Source of the DNA: an uncultured Alphaproteobacteria bacterium | GTDB taxonomy: Bacteria > Pseudomonadota > Alphaproteobacteria > Bin95 | DNA length: 36,186 nucleotides | Direction: 5' to 3' | Assembly (NCBI GenBank): GCA_937891825.1 | Contig: CALAHN010000108.1 | Coordinates: forward strand, 1-36,186 | Translations under genes and position numbers: made by a program | Notes under the pieces: model-generated | What the model was told of the DNA's origin: nothing | Seen by the model: the letters and a program-made list of their open reading frames with translations, nothing else | Databases searched by the model: none | Shown here: positions 14,610 to 22,712 of the stretch, piece after piece | Layout of the letters: the number at the start of each line of letters is the position of its first letter | How positions within the stretch are numbered: the stretch's first letter is position 1

Positions 14610-15815
14610 CTAGGCCGAGCGCGCCGCGACATCGATGCCGATGAACCGCGCGGCGTTCAGGCCGAGGATCTTGGCGCGCGTCGTCTCGTCCAGGTCAGGC
14701 ATGGTGCGTTCGATCGCCGCCGAGGAATGCGGCCAGGTGCCTTCATGGTGCGGATAATCGTTCGCCCACATGAAATTGTCGGTCAGATTGTACTGTCCGG
14801 CGAGCGCCAGGCCCGATGGGTCCTCCTGGAAAGTGGAGAAGCCGTGGGCGCGATAGTAGTCGCTCGGCAGGCCCTGCAGCTTCGGGCGGACCCACATGTG
14901 ATGCTTGCGGTAGGCTTCGTCCATGGCGTCGAGCAGCCATGGCACCCAGCCGATGCCGGCCTCGACCGTCGCGAAGCGCAGTTTCGGGAACCGCTCCAGC
15001 ACGCCGGACGCGCAGAGATTGGCGACCGGCTCGATCGTCGGCGAGAGCGAGTGGCTGACATAGTTGATGACCGCGCCGCCATTGCCGCGGGCCGCGCGCG
15101 GGTCGCGCCCGGTCGAGACATGGAAGGTGAACGGCATGCCCACTTCCTCGATTAGCGCCCACATGGGGTCGAAGTGCGGCAGGTTGTAATTGACGTGATC
15201 CACGTCATGGCTGCCCCAGATCGGCTTGCACGGGAAGCTCAGCACCCGGTAGCCCAGTTTGGCCGTCCGTTCGATTTCGGCCATGGCGCCGGGAAGGTCG
15301 CCGGTCGCGATCGAGGCGACGGGGACCATGGCGTCGGGGTAGGGGCCGAACTGCTCCCAGGCCCAGTCGTTCCAGACCTTGCATTGGGCGTTGGCGAAGA
15401 CCGGGTCCGGCGTCGCCCACATGGCGAGGCCCTTGTTCGGGAAAATGATCTCGACATCGATGCCGTCGCGCGTGTTGTCCCGGATGCGGTCCTTGGGATC
15501 GGCGCCGGCCTTGGAGCGGACCCAGTCCTCGCCCTCGAAGCTCATGACGCGCACGCGGTCAGGGCGGTAGCCTTCGCAGAAGCGCCACTGCACGCCCTTA
15601 TCGTCGGTGATGATGCGCGGCGCCCGGTCCCGGTACTCGACCGGCAGGCGCGTCGCCCAAAGGTCCGGCGGCTCGTTCGCATGGCAATCGGTGGAGACCA
15701 TGAAGTACTTTTTCGGATCGTCGGCGCGGGCCGTGCGGCGCCAGCCTTCGGCGCCGGGGGTTTCCAGCCGCCACAGGTTTTCCTCGTTGATCGGCACGTT
15801 CTGCACGTCATCCAT
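14610..15815 (-). CDS. Amidohydrolase_2-family metal-dependent hydrolase
   Basis: This is a 401-residue TIM-barrel enzyme of the amidohydrolase_2 (ACMSD-like decarboxylase/hydrolase) group. It has VSTDCHANEPPDLW near 40, the first metal site in altered form (DCH rather than DxHxH); PFTFHVSTGRDP near 230, the strand-5/6 histidine; ERFPKLRFATVEAGIGWVP near 280; and the late metal aspartate in FMWANDYPHHEGTWP near 350. The start chosen is ATG 15815, with GGAGG nine bases before it; the ATG at 15824 abuts that ribosome site. It is the last gene of a three-gene operon with a thiolase-fold protein and a DUF35 protein, so it may hydrolyse or decarboxylate an acyl intermediate. Such trios occur in catabolic clusters. 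Confidence 0.87.
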   Translation of the reverse strand: MDDVQNVPINEENLWRLETPGAEGWRRTARADDPKKYFMVSTDCHANEPPDLWATRLPVEYRDRAPRIITDDKGVQWRFCEGYRPDRVRVMSFEGEDWVRSKAGADPKDRIRDNTRDGIDVEIIFPNKGLAMWATPDPVFANAQCKVWNDWAWEQFGPYPDAMVPVASIATGDLPGAMAEIERTAKLGYRVLSFPCKPIWGSHDVDHVNYNLPHFDPMWALIEEVGMPFTFHVSTGRDPRAARGNGGAVINYVSHSLSPTIEPVANLCASGVLERFPKLRFATVEAGIGWVPWLLDAMDEAYRKHHMWVRPKLQGLPSDYYRAHGFSTFQEDPSGLALAGQYNLTDNFMWANDYPHHEGTWPHSSAAIERTMPDLDETTRAKILGLNAARFIGIDVAARSA

Positions 15816-15831
15816 CTGAAGCATCCTCCGT

Positions 15832-16269
15832 TTATGCCAAGCGCCATTGCACCAGCGTGTGCGGCGGGTTGGCGGATTTATGATGTTCGAACACGGCCTC
15901 CACAGACCCGCCGATCGGCACGTCCTGCTTCGGGTCGCCCAGCAGGTTGCCGATCATCCGGATATTGTCGGCGCCGGGAAGCTCCACGAGCACGATGATA
16001 TAGGGGCCGTGGCCCTTCAGCGCCGGATGCACTGGATGCCAGACCCGCTCCCAAGAATAGATCCGGGCCTTGGGCGCGACTTCCGTCCAGGCGAGGTCGA
16101 AGGAATGGCAGGAATGGCAAATCCATTCCGGCCCCCAGACCCAGGTCTGGCAGTTCTGGCAGCGTTGAACCATCAAGCGCTCCGCCGCGACGCCGTCCCA
16201 ATAGGGCTGGGAGAGGCCGTCGGATTCCGGGACGGGGATCGCCAGGCCTTCGGGCAGGTATCGGGTCAT
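15832..16269 (-). CDS. Zn-ribbon/OB-fold (DUF35) acyl-CoA-associated protein
   Basis: This protein of 145 residues has a zinc ribbon CQNCQTWVWGPEWICHSCHS near 37-56 (CxxC, ten residues, CxxC), followed by an OB fold with SWERVWHPVHPAL, GPYIIVLVELP and MIGNLL. DUF35 proteins bind acyl-CoA and pair with thiolase-fold enzymes; ChsH2 with Ltp2 in steroid side-chain breakdown is the known example. The start ATG at 16269 overlaps the thiolase-fold stop (ATGA), a strong sign of a stoichiometric complex. The open frame extends upstream to 16425 inside the thiolase-fold gene and is not used. Confidence 0.92.
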   Translation of the reverse strand: MTRYLPEGLAIPVPESDGLSQPYWDGVAAERLMVQRCQNCQTWVWGPEWICHSCHSFDLAWTEVAPKARIYSWERVWHPVHPALKGHGPYIIVLVELPGADNIRMIGNLLGDPKQDVPIGGSVEAVFEHHKSANPPHTLVQWRLA

Positions 16270-17447
16270 AGGGTCGCCTCCGAGCCGAAAATACAGTTGG
16301 AGACCGGCGTCACCATCGGCCCCGCGATCACCATGGAGACATCGACATCCTTCACCTGGGATGTGGCGGTCCCGCGAATTTGCCGGATCGCTTCGATCTG
16401 CAATTCCAGGCCGTGCATGTAGCATTCCGCGAGATTGCCGCCGCTGGTGTTGAGCGGCAGCTTGCCGCCGGGGGCGAGCAGGTTGTCCTTGACCAGAAAG
16501 TCGTTGGCTTCCTCGGGCTGGCAGAAGCCATGCTCGACAATGCTCATCAGCACGCCGCCGGTGAAGTTCTCATAGGATTGCAGCACGTCGACTTCCGATG
16601 GCTTCACCCCCGCCATCCGGTAAAGATTGGGCGCGACGGAGGCGAAGTTGGCGCTGGCGTAGTTCGGGTGATTGTGGCTCGGCGCGCCGCAGCGATGGTC
16701 GGAGCCGGCGGCCGCGCCCAAGAGGTAGCTCGGCTTGTGGGGCATGTCCTTCGCCCGTTCGGCCGGCACGACGATCAGGGCGGCGGCACCGTCGTTCTCC
16801 ATGCAGCAATCGTAGAGCCGCCAGGGCTCGACGATCCAGCGGGATGCGTCATATGCGGCTTCGTCCAGGGGGCGGCCATACATGACGGCGCGCGGGTTCG
16901 ACTGGGCATGGTGATATGAGGCGAGCGAGATCGCCCGCAAAGCGTCGTGGCGCACGTCATGGTCATGCATGAAGCGCATGCATTTCATGGCGTAGCGTTG
17001 GGCGGGCGACATCAGGCCGTAGGGCGCCTGCATCGCCATGTCGCCGGAAATGGTTGGGACCTGGGGGCCTTGCCCGAAGCGGGCGAACTGGCCCTGAGCG
17101 AGGGAGCGGAACACGACGACGCAATCGGCCATGCCGGTCGCGACCGCCGCGGCCGCGTTCCCGACAGCCGCCGCGCCGCCGCCGCCGCCGCCGCCCCACT
17201 GCATGTTGGAGAAGCGCAGCTCCTTCGTGCCGAGCGCGGCCGCGATGCGCGACGGGTCGTTCCGGTCATTGCTGTATGACGCGAAGCCGTCGATGTCCTT
17301 GGGATCGATCCCGGCGTCCTTCGCCGCGTTCAGAATGGCCATCAGCGCCAGCTTGAATTCGGCGTCGGGCGATTGCCCGTGCTTGTAACAGGTCGTCTCG
17401 CCAATGCCGGCGACGGCCGCCTGGCCGCGCAGGGTTCTTGTCGCCAA
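16266..17447 (-). CDS. Thiolase-fold protein, probably SCP2/Ltp2-like aldolase partner
   Basis: This 393-residue protein has the SCP2-type thiolase fold. Landmarks are AAVAGIGETTCYKHGQS near 10, MQWGGGGGGGAAAVGNA near 80, CCMENDGAAALIVVPAERA, HNHPNYASANF, DVLQSYENFTGGVLMSIVEH and GGNLAECYMHGLELQIEAIR. At the place of the nucleophile cysteine there is a run of seven glycines, so ordinary thiolysis is unlikely. The tyrosines in QSYENF and ECYMHG match the positions said to be catalytic in the Ltp2 aldolase. TTG 17447 is the start, with AGGAGG eight bases before it. It leads an operon with the DUF35 protein and amidohydrolase. I infer a carbon-carbon bond lyase acting on a CoA ester. Confidence 0.82.
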   Translation of the reverse strand: MATRTLRGQAAVAGIGETTCYKHGQSPDAEFKLALMAILNAAKDAGIDPKDIDGFASYSNDRNDPSRIAAALGTKELRFSNMQWGGGGGGGAAAVGNAAAAVATGMADCVVVFRSLAQGQFARFGQGPQVPTISGDMAMQAPYGLMSPAQRYAMKCMRFMHDHDVRHDALRAISLASYHHAQSNPRAVMYGRPLDEAAYDASRWIVEPWRLYDCCMENDGAAALIVVPAERAKDMPHKPSYLLGAAAGSDHRCGAPSHNHPNYASANFASVAPNLYRMAGVKPSEVDVLQSYENFTGGVLMSIVEHGFCQPEEANDFLVKDNLLAPGGKLPLNTSGGNLAECYMHGLELQIEAIRQIRGTATSQVKDVDVSMVIAGPMVTPVSNCIFGSEATL

Positions 17448-17550
17448 GGCCGTATCCTCCTGTTTTTTGGAATGGTAGGCGCATTTCAATCGCCCGGTCC
17501 AGACGAGCCGGCGCCAGCGCGAATTCGCTCGCCCCGAGGCGACCGCGCCC

Positions 17551-17556
17551 TATACT
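17551..17556 (+). promoter_or_regulatory. Possible -10 hexamer TATACT for the peroxidase operon
   Basis: TATACT lies 30 bases before the start of the exported amidohydrolase gene in an otherwise GC-rich 138-bp divergent gap. No convincing -35 is at the standard spacing. It is a weak prediction. Confidence 0.25.
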
Positions 17557-17585
17557 TCCAGCCGAACCGGAGGAGGAAGCCGCCC

Positions 17586-18425
17586 ATGCGTTTGCTCACA
17601 GTCGGACTGCTCTGCCTGGCCTGGGCGCTGCCGCCAGCGGCCGGCACGGCTGGCGCGGCCGATGCGGGCGACCTGCCCGTGATCGATGCCCACATCCACT
17701 ACAGCCACGACGCCTGGGACATGCTGCCCCCGGATGCGGCCATCGAGGCATTGCGGGCGGCCGGGCTGTCCCGGGCCTTCGTTTCCAGTTCCAGCGATGA
17801 CGGCACGCTGATGCTGCAGGACCTGGCGCCAGACCTGATCGTACCGGTGCTGCGCCCCTACCGGCGCCGCGGCGAGATCGGGACCTGGCATAGCGACCCA
17901 AGCGTCGTCGACATGCTGCGCGACCGCCTCGCCAAGCGGCGCTATGCGGGCATCGGCGAGTTCCATGTCTTCGGCGCCGACGCCGACAAGCCCGTTATCC
18001 GGGCGGTCGTGAAGCTGGCGGCGGAGCACAGGATATTCCTTCATGCCCATTCCGACGCGGACGCGATCCGGCGGATATTCATGCAGGATCCGGGGGCGCA
18101 TGTGCTCTGGGCGCATTCCGGCTTCGCCCATCCGGAAGACGTGGCCGCCATGCTGGCGCAGCACGAGACGCTTTGGGCCGATCTGGCGTTCCGCTCGGAG
18201 CAGGCGCGGGGCGGCAAGGTCGATCCGGAATGGCGGAAAGCCTTCGAGGCGTTCCCCAAGCGTTTCATGCTAGGCACGGATACCTTCGCGCCGGAGCGTT
18301 GGCACTATGTCGCCGATCATGCGTCCTGGTCGCGGGCCTGGCTGGCCGATCTGCCCCGGCCGCTTGCCGAGAATATCGCTCACCGGAACGCCGCGGCGCT
18401 CGCCGATTGGGCGTTGGCGAAATGA
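17586..18425 (+). CDS. Exported amidohydrolase-family protein
   Basis: This 279-residue protein has a signal peptide (about residues 1-24, cleavage near AGAA-DAG), then DLPVIDAHIHYSHDAWD with the DxHxH-type metal motif. Later metal-site histidines are in FLHAHSDADAI and VLWAHSGFAHPED, and an aspartate in FMLGTDTFAPERW, so it keeps a full TIM-barrel amidohydrolase site. It should act in the periplasm. GGAGGAGG stands before the ATG at 17586. Its stop overlaps the start of the YtkA-like gene (ATGA), which in turn overlaps the di-heme peroxidase gene, so the three are made as a unit. The substrate is unknown. Most amidohydrolases of this shape are cytosolic, so an exported one tied to a peroxidase is unusual. 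Confidence 0.85.
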   Translation: MRLLTVGLLCLAWALPPAAGTAGAADAGDLPVIDAHIHYSHDAWDMLPPDAAIEALRAAGLSRAFVSSSSDDGTLMLQDLAPDLIVPVLRPYRRRGEIGTWHSDPSVVDMLRDRLAKRRYAGIGEFHVFGADADKPVIRAVVKLAAEHRIFLHAHSDADAIRRIFMQDPGAHVLWAHSGFAHPEDVAAMLAQHETLWADLAFRSEQARGGKVDPEWRKAFEAFPKRFMLGTDTFAPERWHYVADHASWSRAWLADLPRPLAENIAHRNAAALADWALAK

Positions 18426-18838
18426 ACGGGCGCCGGCGCATCGGGGCGTCGGCCGTTCTCCTGGCATGCGGTTTGTCCCTGCCGGCCGCGGCCAGCGAGG
18501 TCTGCGCACGGCTTCCAGAGGCCAAGGATGTGCTCTCCGGCGGGGGCTATGAACTCAGCTATCGGACGGAGCCGGAGGCCATCCGTCTGAACGCGCCCTT
18601 CGCGCTGCTGCTCGCGGTCTGCGGGCCGGAAGGCCCGTTTGCCGGGCGTATCGACATCGACGCCGATATGCCCGCCCACCGCCACGGCATGAACTATCAG
18701 CCGACCTTCGACCAGCTTGGCGGCGGGCGTTACCGGGCGGCGATCCTGGCGCTCCACATGCGAGGCGACTGGCGCTTCCGCTTCACGCTGCATGGCGCCG
18801 ATGGCCCGGTCCGGCTGGACGCGCCGTTCCGGCCATGA
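18422..18838 (+). CDS. Small exported YtkA-like protein
   Basis: This 138-residue secreted protein has a signal peptide ending near PAAAS-EVC and a single immunoglobulin-like domain of the YtkA/FixH type. The central pattern MPAHRHGMNYQPTF followed by GGGRYRAAILALHMRGDWRFRFTL is the usual YtkA signature; the H-x-H-G-M cluster could bind a metal such as copper. The ATG at 18422 overlaps the upstream stop, and its own stop overlaps the peroxidase start. No ribosome site other than coupling is needed. The open frame running upstream to 18173 is a shadow inside the amidohydrolase gene. Function is likely assembly or support of a periplasmic redox or metal enzyme, here the di-heme peroxidase; this is inference. 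Confidence 0.8.
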   Translation: MNGRRRIGASAVLLACGLSLPAAASEVCARLPEAKDVLSGGGYELSYRTEPEAIRLNAPFALLLAVCGPEGPFAGRIDIDADMPAHRHGMNYQPTFDQLGGGRYRAAILALHMRGDWRFRFTLHGADGPVRLDAPFRP

Positions 18839-19956
18839 TCCGTAGGCTCGCCCTGGCCATAGCGCTTCTGATGCCTGGCGCCGCGCTGGCAGAGACGTTC
18901 AGCGCGGCCGAGCGAGAGGCGATCCGCGAGCATGGCCCCTGGCCGCAGGCAGCCCTGTCGGACCCGACCAACCGCTTCTCCGGCGATCCTGGCGCGATCG
19001 CCTTCGGGGAACGCCTGTTTTTCGAGCGCAGCTTGTCGGCGGAAGGCGATGTCGCCTGCGCCCAGTGCCATCGCCCGGACATGGCGTTCACCGATGGGCG
19101 CAAGACGGCGCGCGGGACGGCGGACGGCGCCCGCAATACCCTCTCGCTCTGGAATGTCGGCCAGATGCGCTGGTTCGGTTGGGGCGGCGCCTCGGACACG
19201 CTCTGGGGCGCCAGCGTCCGCCCGCTCGCGCTCATGGCCGAAATGGGCGCGCCGCCGGAAGGCCTCCGCGCCCGGCTCCGCCAGAATGCGGCGCTCTGGC
19301 ACGACTATCGGGCGATCGTCGGCCAAGCCGCCGAGGACGCCGATGGGTCCGCTGTCACGGCGACTGTCGGGAAGTTGCTCGCCGCATATCAGGAAACCCT
19401 GATCTCGCCGCGAACCGCGTTCGATCGCTTCCGGGCGGCGCTCCTGGGCGATGATCCGGCCGGCGTCGCCGCTTATCCGGCGACGGCGAAGCGGGGGCTC
19501 AAGCTTTTCATCGGCAAAGGGAATTGCAATCTCTGCCACGCTGGCCCGCTGTTCGCGACCGATGGGTTCGAGAGCGTCGGCATGCCGCATTTCATCGGGC
19601 CGGGCGCGGTCGACAAGGGCCGCTACGGCGACCTGTTGACGTTCCGGGCATCGGCCATGAAGGCAAGCGGCCCCCATTCCGATGCGCCGGGGCCGATGCT
19701 GACCGATCAGGCGCGGCTGCAGCACAAGGATTTCGGCGCGTTCCGTGTTCCGTCGCTGCGACAAGCTGCGTTGACGGCGCCCTATATGCACAACGGCGCC
19801 CTGCCGACGCTCGAAGCCGTCATCCGCCACTATTCCGATCTCGACATGGAGCGCCTGCATGCGGACGGCGCCGCGATCCTGCGGCCTTTGCATCTCTCCA
19901 AAAGTGAAATCGCGGACCTCGTCGCGTTCCTCGAAACGCTCTCGGCTGCGCCTTAG
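18835..19956 (+). CDS. Di-heme cytochrome c peroxidase (CCP/MauG family)
   Basis: This 373-residue periplasmic protein has a signal peptide (residues 1-19, ALA-ETF) and two heme c sites, CAQCH at 75-79 and CNLCH at 231-235. RNTLSLWNVGQMRWFGWGG and the later FRVPSLRQAALTAPYMHNG are typical of the bacterial peroxidase family, as is SDLDMERL near the end. Members either reduce hydrogen peroxide or, like MauG, oxidise a protein partner. The ATG overlaps the YtkA-like stop. The stop codon TAG at 19954 is the first three bases of a 20-bp perfect hairpin. Electron donors are not encoded nearby. Whether it is a detoxifying peroxidase or a protein-modifying enzyme cannot be told here. Confidence 0.93.
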   Translation: MIRRLALAIALLMPGAALAETFSAAEREAIREHGPWPQAALSDPTNRFSGDPGAIAFGERLFFERSLSAEGDVACAQCHRPDMAFTDGRKTARGTADGARNTLSLWNVGQMRWFGWGGASDTLWGASVRPLALMAEMGAPPEGLRARLRQNAALWHDYRAIVGQAAEDADGSAVTATVGKLLAAYQETLISPRTAFDRFRAALLGDDPAGVAAYPATAKRGLKLFIGKGNCNLCHAGPLFATDGFESVGMPHFIGPGAVDKGRYGDLLTFRASAMKASGPHSDAPGPMLTDQARLQHKDFGAFRVPSLRQAALTAPYMHNGALPTLEAVIRHYSDLDMERLHADGAAILRPLHLSKSEIADLVAFLETLSAAP

Positions 19957-19999
19957 AGCATGGACCGCGCGTCCATCTCGACGCGCGGTCCATGCTCTA
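19954..19999. repeat. Perfect 20-bp hairpin starting at the peroxidase stop codon
   Basis: Arms 19954-19973 and 19980-19999 pair perfectly, TAGAGCATGG opposite CCATGCTCTA at the base, with loop CATCTC. The TAG is the stop codon of the peroxidase gene. TCTTATT follows, too mixed for a classical terminator. Its right arm (CGCGCGGTCCATGCTCTA) continues into the shared 81-nt repeat, so copy B is a double hairpin. Confidence 0.65.
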
Positions 20000-20062
20000 T
20001 CTTATTGGCGGCGATCAAATTATCCAACCTTAGGCGGCTCCGCCCAAGGTTGGTTTGATCTA
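19982..20062 (+). repeat. Intergenic hairpin element, copy B
   Basis: The core at 20024-20053 has arms CCAACCTT and AAGGTTGG, and an inner GGCG/CGCC pairing. An outer seven-base stem GATCAAA (20013-20019) with TTTGATC (20054-20060) encloses it. The terminal CTA is the complement of the stop codon of the DUF3179 gene, so the element ends on that stop. It aligns over its whole 81 nt with copy E and over 70 nt with copy A. It fills the gap between convergent genes and could block transcription from either side. Confidence 0.7.
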
Positions 20063-21433
20063 GGGTTTGCCGCCGTAGAGCGTGCTCGCGACGCCAAGAT
20101 AGCTGTCCCAGGCGAACCAGTAGCTGAGATGGCCCGGAATGCGCGCGAGCGTCTGGCCGTTCGGGCCGATCAGCGCCGTTTCCTCAACCCGCCAGGCGCC
20201 GGCCGCACTAGTCAGGCTTTCGGCGCCGGGGCCCGGGCCGAACGTCTCGCTCCCGCGGTCGTAGGCGCGGACGGTTTGAGCCTCCGCGTCGCCGATCAGC
20301 ACAACGGACCGGGCGCCGACGGCGTCATTGATGATGGGCGTGGCCCGAAAGGCCTCGACCGGCCAGGCGCGGGCGGCGGCGACGTCGCGGATGCCGAATA
20401 CAACATCCTTGCGCTTCGCGACGCTTTCGTCCCGCACGATCGCGGGAAACATCAGGTCGGGGCTGGCGAAATAGTCCTGATAGACCACGCCGGAGCCATA
20501 ATCCCGCTTGTGCCCGGTTTCGAGCGACAGAACCCTTGTCTTGGGATGGCGCTTCCGCCATGCGCCCCAGGTGGTCGTGACGGCTGGCCGGATCGCGAGG
20601 CGGATGCCAGAACCGCGCAACGGCCCCGCGACCGGCTCGCCAGTAAACTGGTTCCAAAGGCTCTCGGTCGCCCGATCGAACATCAGCTTGTTCGACCGAT
20701 AGAGCAGGCCAGATGACCCGAAGATCAGCGGGGCCGGTCGCCCCTCGACCGCGGTCTCATACAGAATCGCCGCGCCGCAGAGCGTGCAATAGGCGAGCGC
20801 GACGGGAACCCCGCCGATGGTCGCGTTGAACATCTCATGCCAGCCCATGATCCGAAGCGGATATGCGCGAACGTCGCCATTGATGGCGATGCCGAACACA
20901 CGGTCGTCCTCTTTCAGATAGACGGCGGCGCTGGCGTCGATCATCGCCGGCTCGTCGAGCGACGGAATGCCGTCGACACGGACGCCGCCCCAGACGATCT
21001 CTTCGAGACGGATATCCATGTTGGCGGCCAGGCCCATGTCATCGCCGAGAAACCGTCGAAACTCAGGGTCGATGCGGTCATAGAGATCGAGCTTAATCGC
21101 GCGGTAGCTCGGGTGGGCGGGGACATCCGGGCGCGCTTCGATCCAGCGCATCGCCGTGCCCCAATCCCGGATGGGCTCGCCCGCGAGCGTCGACATCGCC
21201 GCAAGGAGCTCGGGACTGGCGCCGCGATAGCGGAGCGCCAGCGCCAGCGCCGGCAGCGCTTCCGGCCTGGCGCCGGCCCGCAGGCGGGCGACGCCAGCCT
21301 CGGACTCAAAGGCGTCGCCGAAAACCGCTTCCCGGCTCGCCCTGGCGACGCCAGCATCGTCGAGCGGCTCCGCCATCAGGCTGGCGGGCGTAAGCAAGAG
21401 CGCCGAGAGCGCGAACGGTAGCAACCGGGCCAT
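20060..21433 (-). CDS. Exported DUF3179-containing protein
   Basis: This 457-residue protein has a signal peptide (residues 1-21, SLMA-EP), a helical 110-residue N-terminal part, and a DUF3179 domain. In that domain IPSLDEPAMIDA, GDVRAYPLRIMGWHEMFNATIGG, VALAYCTLCGAAILYET (CTLC resembling the usual CPLC pair) and ESLWNQFTGEPVAGPL follow in the standard order. The biochemical role of DUF3179 is not established. The ATG at 21433 follows AAGGA by about ten bases; the open frame continues upstream to 21502 but that part is not a signal peptide. It faces the peroxidase operon tail to tail, with only the two hairpins between. Confidence 0.88.
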   Translation of the reverse strand: MARLLPFALSALLLTPASLMAEPLDDAGVARASREAVFGDAFESEAGVARLRAGARPEALPALALALRYRGASPELLAAMSTLAGEPIRDWGTAMRWIEARPDVPAHPSYRAIKLDLYDRIDPEFRRFLGDDMGLAANMDIRLEEIVWGGVRVDGIPSLDEPAMIDASAAVYLKEDDRVFGIAINGDVRAYPLRIMGWHEMFNATIGGVPVALAYCTLCGAAILYETAVEGRPAPLIFGSSGLLYRSNKLMFDRATESLWNQFTGEPVAGPLRGSGIRLAIRPAVTTTWGAWRKRHPKTRVLSLETGHKRDYGSGVVYQDYFASPDLMFPAIVRDESVAKRKDVVFGIRDVAAARAWPVEAFRATPIINDAVGARSVVLIGDAEAQTVRAYDRGSETFGPGPGAESLTSAAGAWRVEETALIGPNGQTLARIPGHLSYWFAWDSYLGVASTLYGGKP

Positions 21434-21542
21434 GCTCAGGCATCCTTTCGAAGCGTCGTCGCCCCGGCAAGCTGGCCCAAGTCGGCCCGGAAGCCCAGTC
21501 ACATGCGCGTGTCGCGACGGTGAACGTGCGGGCGCCGGCGCC

Positions 21543-22712
21543 TCAATAGGCGAGGCGCAGGATTTCCATCACCTGTTCCGCCGTCCGGATCGGCCGCGGG
21601 TTCGAGAAGGTCCAGTCGTCCAGCAGGCAGTTCTCGGCGAGCTTGGGCAACTGGTTGTCGGAAATGCCGACGGCGCGGAGCGTGCGGGGCATATCGAGGC
21701 CGGAAATGAAGCGGTCGACGACCTCGGCGGCGGTTTTGCCGGGATGGCCCATGGCGGCGGCGATCGCCGCCTGCCTGTCCGCGTTTACGGGCGCGTTCCA
21801 TTCCAGCACATAGGGCAGCATCACGCAGGAAGTATGACCGTGGGGCACGCCGGCGCTGCCGCCCAGGATATGGCCGATCGCGTGGCTGGCGCCGAGGCGA
21901 GAGCCCGTGACGATGCCGGTCATCGACATCCACGCGCCCATCAGGCATTGCAGCCGCGCTTCGAGATCGGCCGGGTCCGCCTTGACTGCCGGCAAGCCCC
22001 GGCCGAGCAGGCGGAGGGCCTGGAGCATCGCGCCGTCGGTATAATCATTGGCGTCTAGGGACAGGAACGTCTCGACCGCGTGGTCGAGCGCGCGCACCCC
22101 TGTCGAGAGAAACAGCCATTCGGGGGTATGGACCGTGATCGCCGGGTCCAGGATCACCGAAACCGGGATGATGCCTTTGTGGATGTAGCTTTGCTTCAGC
22201 TTGACCCGCGTGTCGGTGACGCCGGCGCGGGCATTGAACTCGCCGCCGGAGAGGGTGGTCGGGACCGCGATCAGGCGGACGGCGGGCGCGGCATAGTCCG
22301 GGAAATGTCGCTTGCCCTCGGCGTCGACGCGAGTGCGGAACGGCTCCATGCCATCTTCGTCGCGGATATCGTGCTCCAGGCAGATCGTGACGGCCTTGCC
22401 GCCGTCGGTCGCGGAGCCGCCGCCGATGGTGACGAGGAGGTCGGCGCCGGCCGCCCTGGCCGCGTTGGCGCAGGCGATAACGGCGCTGCGCGGGCTATGG
22501 GCGGGCATATGGTCATGGGTTCCCGCATAGCGCGCGCCCAGGGCTTCGCGGATGCCGGCGATCGCGTCGGTTTCCCGGTTGAGCGTGCCGCTCGCCAGCA
22601 GGAATACCCGCCTGGCGTCCCGCGCCGCGACTTCGGCCGAGAGGGCGTCGCGGGCCGCCTGGCCGAAGATCACCCGCTCCATGCCGGTGAAGTTGACGAG
22701 TCCTTGCTGCAT
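21543..22712 (-). CDS. Iron-containing alcohol dehydrogenase (maleylacetate reductase-like)
   Basis: This 389-residue protein has the group III alcohol dehydrogenase fold. The NAD(P) motif is GGGSATDGGK at 97-106. Iron ligands are seen in ALDHAVE and GASHAIGHILGG, and in VPHGHTSCVMLPYV. VPTTLSGGEFNARAGVTD is close to the maleylacetate reductase subgroup, which acts on ring-cleavage products of aromatics. The ATG at 22712 follows GGGGAG by nine bases. It diverges from the LLM/molybdenum hydroxylase operon across 97 bp, which suggests joint control and a late step of the same pathway. A general alcohol or lactaldehyde dehydrogenase is the alternative. Confidence 0.88.
   Translation of the reverse strand: MQQGLVNFTGMERVIFGQAARDALSAEVAARDARRVFLLASGTLNRETDAIAGIREALGARYAGTHDHMPAHSPRSAVIACANAARAAGADLLVTIGGGSATDGGKAVTICLEHDIRDEDGMEPFRTRVDAEGKRHFPDYAAPAVRLIAVPTTLSGGEFNARAGVTDTRVKLKQSYIHKGIIPVSVILDPAITVHTPEWLFLSTGVRALDHAVETFLSLDANDYTDGAMLQALRLLGRGLPAVKADPADLEARLQCLMGAWMSMTGIVTGSRLGASHAIGHILGGSAGVPHGHTSCVMLPYVLEWNAPVNADRQAAIAAAMGHPGKTAAEVVDRFISGLDMPRTLRAVGISDNQLPKLAENCLLDDWTFSNPRPIRTAEQVMEILRLAY

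Noticed and set aside
17172-17193. Seven-glycine run in the thiolase-fold gene considered as a frameshift or sequencing error
   Set aside because: The frame stays open and in register with conserved segments on both sides.
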